A DNA stretch of 7,065 bases. Source: CAZQBY01 sp964592405 [NCBI: uncultured archaeon] (GTDB lineage: Archaea > Altiarchaeota > Altiarchaeia > JAFGQM01). Under the pieces are notes generated by a model. It had not been told where the DNA came from and did not search any database. It saw nothing but the letters and a program-made list of their open reading frames with translations. The translations under genes and the position numbers were made by a program. Location: the NCBI GenBank assembly GCA_964592405.1, contig CAZQBY010000006.1:1-7065 (forward strand), written 5' to 3'. Below, one piece after another: positions 6,624 through 7,065 of this stretch (the first letter of the stretch is position 1; every line of letters starts with the position of its first letter).

Positions 6624-6643
6624 TAGTTTATCTTAGTTTATCT
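6624..6643. repeat. Two perfect tandem copies of TAGTTTATCT
   Basis: The 10-base unit TAGTTTATCT occurs twice in direct succession (6624-6633 and 6634-6643). It lies immediately after the TATA candidate and around the predicted transcription start of the next gene. One helical turn per unit would suit a protein bound twice on the same DNA face, for example a repressor. It could also be replication slippage in AT-rich DNA. Confidence 0.6.
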
Positions 6644-6672
6644 TGGATCCTTCTTTTCACATATCATCCAGA

Positions 6673-6702
6673 ACCTCCCGTGTCCGCAAAGACAAAGGGG
6701 GT
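6673..6702 (+). promoter_or_regulatory. Predicted leader hairpin that covers the ribosome site of the gene at 6711
   Basis: ACCTCC (6673-6678) can pair with GGGGGT (6697-6702) through five standard pairs and one T-G wobble. Above a two-by-two internal loop, TGTC (6681-6684) pairs with GACA (6691-6694), closed by a six-base loop. The 3' strand of the outer stem is the Shine-Dalgarno sequence itself. Folding would block ribosome entry, so this could control translation by temperature or a bound factor. Stability was not calculated. Confidence 0.4.
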
Positions 6703-6705
6703 GAG
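6697..6705 (+). promoter_or_regulatory. Strong Shine-Dalgarno site
   Basis: GGGGGTGAG ends five bases before the ATG at 6711 and pairs over eight positions with the archaeal 16S rRNA 3' end (complement GGAGGTGA) with one wobble. It is the strongest ribosome site in the window, where most other genes have none, and it fixes the start of the downstream gene. Confidence 0.8.
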
Positions 6706-6710
6706 AAATA

Positions 6711-6896
6711 ATGGAAAGCGGCCTGAACAAGGTAGGCGCTCTGTGGCAGAACACGTCCGCGGATGGCAAGCCATACTTCAACCTGGACATGGGAGGGAAG
6801 AGGTATGTCGTCTTCCCAAATGGCTTCAAGTCCGATGACAAACAGCCGGACATGATAGTCTACGAGCGCGTGAAGGAAAAGAAGACAGACAAATAA
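6711..6896 (+). CDS. Small conserved-looking protein, function unknown (DUF736-like pattern)
   Basis: This gene encodes 61 residues with no membrane span or signal peptide. The core reads VGALWQNTSADGKPYFN (8-24), then GGKRYVVFPNGFK (28-40) and DDKQPDMIVYE (42-52), and ends in a Lys-rich tail. This order, GALW, then a K-Y/F strand, VVFPN, and DK-PD-IVY, resembles the DUF736-type small beta-rich proteins; the resemblance is from memory and not confirmed. The role is unknown. The start is secure because of the strong ribosome site, which lies in a possible hairpin. Its base composition matches the GC-rich background. It is followed by the tRNA-Pro gene and probably forms a separate transcript from trkA, since a T-run and a TATA candidate lie between them. 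Confidence 0.8.
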   Translation: MESGLNKVGALWQNTSADGKPYFNLDMGGKRYVVFPNGFKSDDKQPDMIVYERVKEKKTDK

Positions 6897-6918
6897 GCAA
6901 AACATGCCCGACCCGCCC

Positions 6919-6926
6919 TTTTTATC
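6919..6926 (+). promoter_or_regulatory. Archaeal TATA-like box of the tRNA-Pro gene
   Basis: TTTTTATC begins 31 bases before the first base of the tRNA, the usual archaeal TATA distance for a transcript starting at or near the mature 5' end. It is identical in sequence and spacing to the box before trkA. Confidence 0.65.
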
Positions 6927-6949
6927 TTACTATAATCAAAATAGCGCGC

Positions 6950-7024
6950 GGGACCGTAGGGTAGCCAGGTTTATCCTTCAGGCTTTGGGAGCCTGTGACC
7001 CGAGTTCAAATCTCGGCGGTCCCA
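6950..7024 (+). tRNA. tRNA-Pro (anticodon UGG)
   Basis: The 75-base sequence folds as a standard cloverleaf. The acceptor stem is GGGACCG (6950-6956) with CGGTCCC (7017-7023), and A7024 is the discriminator. The D arm has GGGT and ATCC around a loop with the invariant GG pair. The anticodon stem CAGGC/GCCTG (6979-6983, 6991-6995) encloses TTTGGGA, so the anticodon is TGG at 6986-6988, preceded by T and followed by G. The T arm CCGAG/CTCGG (7000-7004, 7012-7016) has loop TTCAAAT. No intron is present and CCA is not encoded, so it must be added after transcription. UGG reads CCA and CCG codons and possibly other Pro codons by wobble. Confidence 0.95.
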
Positions 7025-7059
7025 TCGAATTTCTTTACCCCGATTTTTATGAAATTCGA
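7025..7059. repeat. Perfect 9-base inverted repeat directly after tRNA-Pro
   Basis: TCGAATTTC (7025-7033) begins at the first base after the tRNA discriminator and is mirrored exactly by GAAATTCGA (7051-7059), with 17 bases between. In RNA this gives a nine-pair hairpin that could help 3' processing or termination. The spacer contains TTTTTAT (7044-7050), which resembles the TATA boxes at 5880 and 6919 and would predict a transcript start near 7075, outside the window. Confidence 0.55.
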
Positions 7060-7065
7060 GTCCCG

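Noticed and set aside
7051-7065. AATTCGAGTCCCG after the tRNA resembles the T-loop of a second tRNA
   Set aside because: The flanking bases cannot form a T stem and no acceptor or anticodon arm is present. The match is explained by the inverted repeat.

Overview
The window looks archaeal, probably euryarchaeal. It has TATA-like boxes (TTTTTATC, TTTTAATAAA) 30-31 bases before a tRNA start or before leaderless start codons. It also has a KaiC/RadA-like ATPase, a V4R-domain protein, trans-prenyl diphosphate synthases, an MTH1187-family thiamine-binding-type protein, and a tRNA-Pro without an encoded CCA. I cannot name the lineage from this sequence alone.

Layout, all on the + strand. (1) 1-371: the 3' end of a GC-rich KaiC-like ATPase gene. 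(2) 399-3836: a compact, AT-rich block of four genes, namely a V4R-domain protein, a UbiA-family membrane prenyltransferase and two tandem, paralogous polyprenyl diphosphate synthase homologues. Gaps and overlaps here are small, which suggests one operon. (3) 3886-4318: a promoter, a previously unlisted 36-codon single-span membrane ORF (3916-4026) and an MTH1187/DUF77 gene starting one base after its stop. (4) 4359-6570: trkH and trkA, the membrane and NAD-binding regulatory parts of a Trk potassium uptake system; trkA has its own leaderless promoter. (5) 6711-6896: a small protein with a strong Shine-Dalgarno site that can fold into a hairpin. (6) 6950-7024: tRNA-Pro(UGG), followed by an inverted repeat at the window end. 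No gap between genes exceeds 300 bases.

The most interesting part is the AT-rich prenyl block. Sampled 60-base lines fall from 38 G/C (121-180) to 20 (481-540) and 18 (3601-3660), then return to 35 (4081-4140). Both synthase homologues keep the first aspartate-rich motif (DDIVD), but both depart from the family at the second one (NDIKD and NDINN) and at the GGKRxRP site. The first also departs at GQxxD; the second keeps it. The UbiA protein keeps a good second Asp motif but has SExxDxxxD in place of NDxxDxxxD. I infer a set that makes a prenyl chain and attaches it to an unknown acceptor, with the two synthases perhaps forming a heteromer and the V4R protein perhaps binding a hydrophobic ligand. 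The pathway product cannot be read from the sequence.
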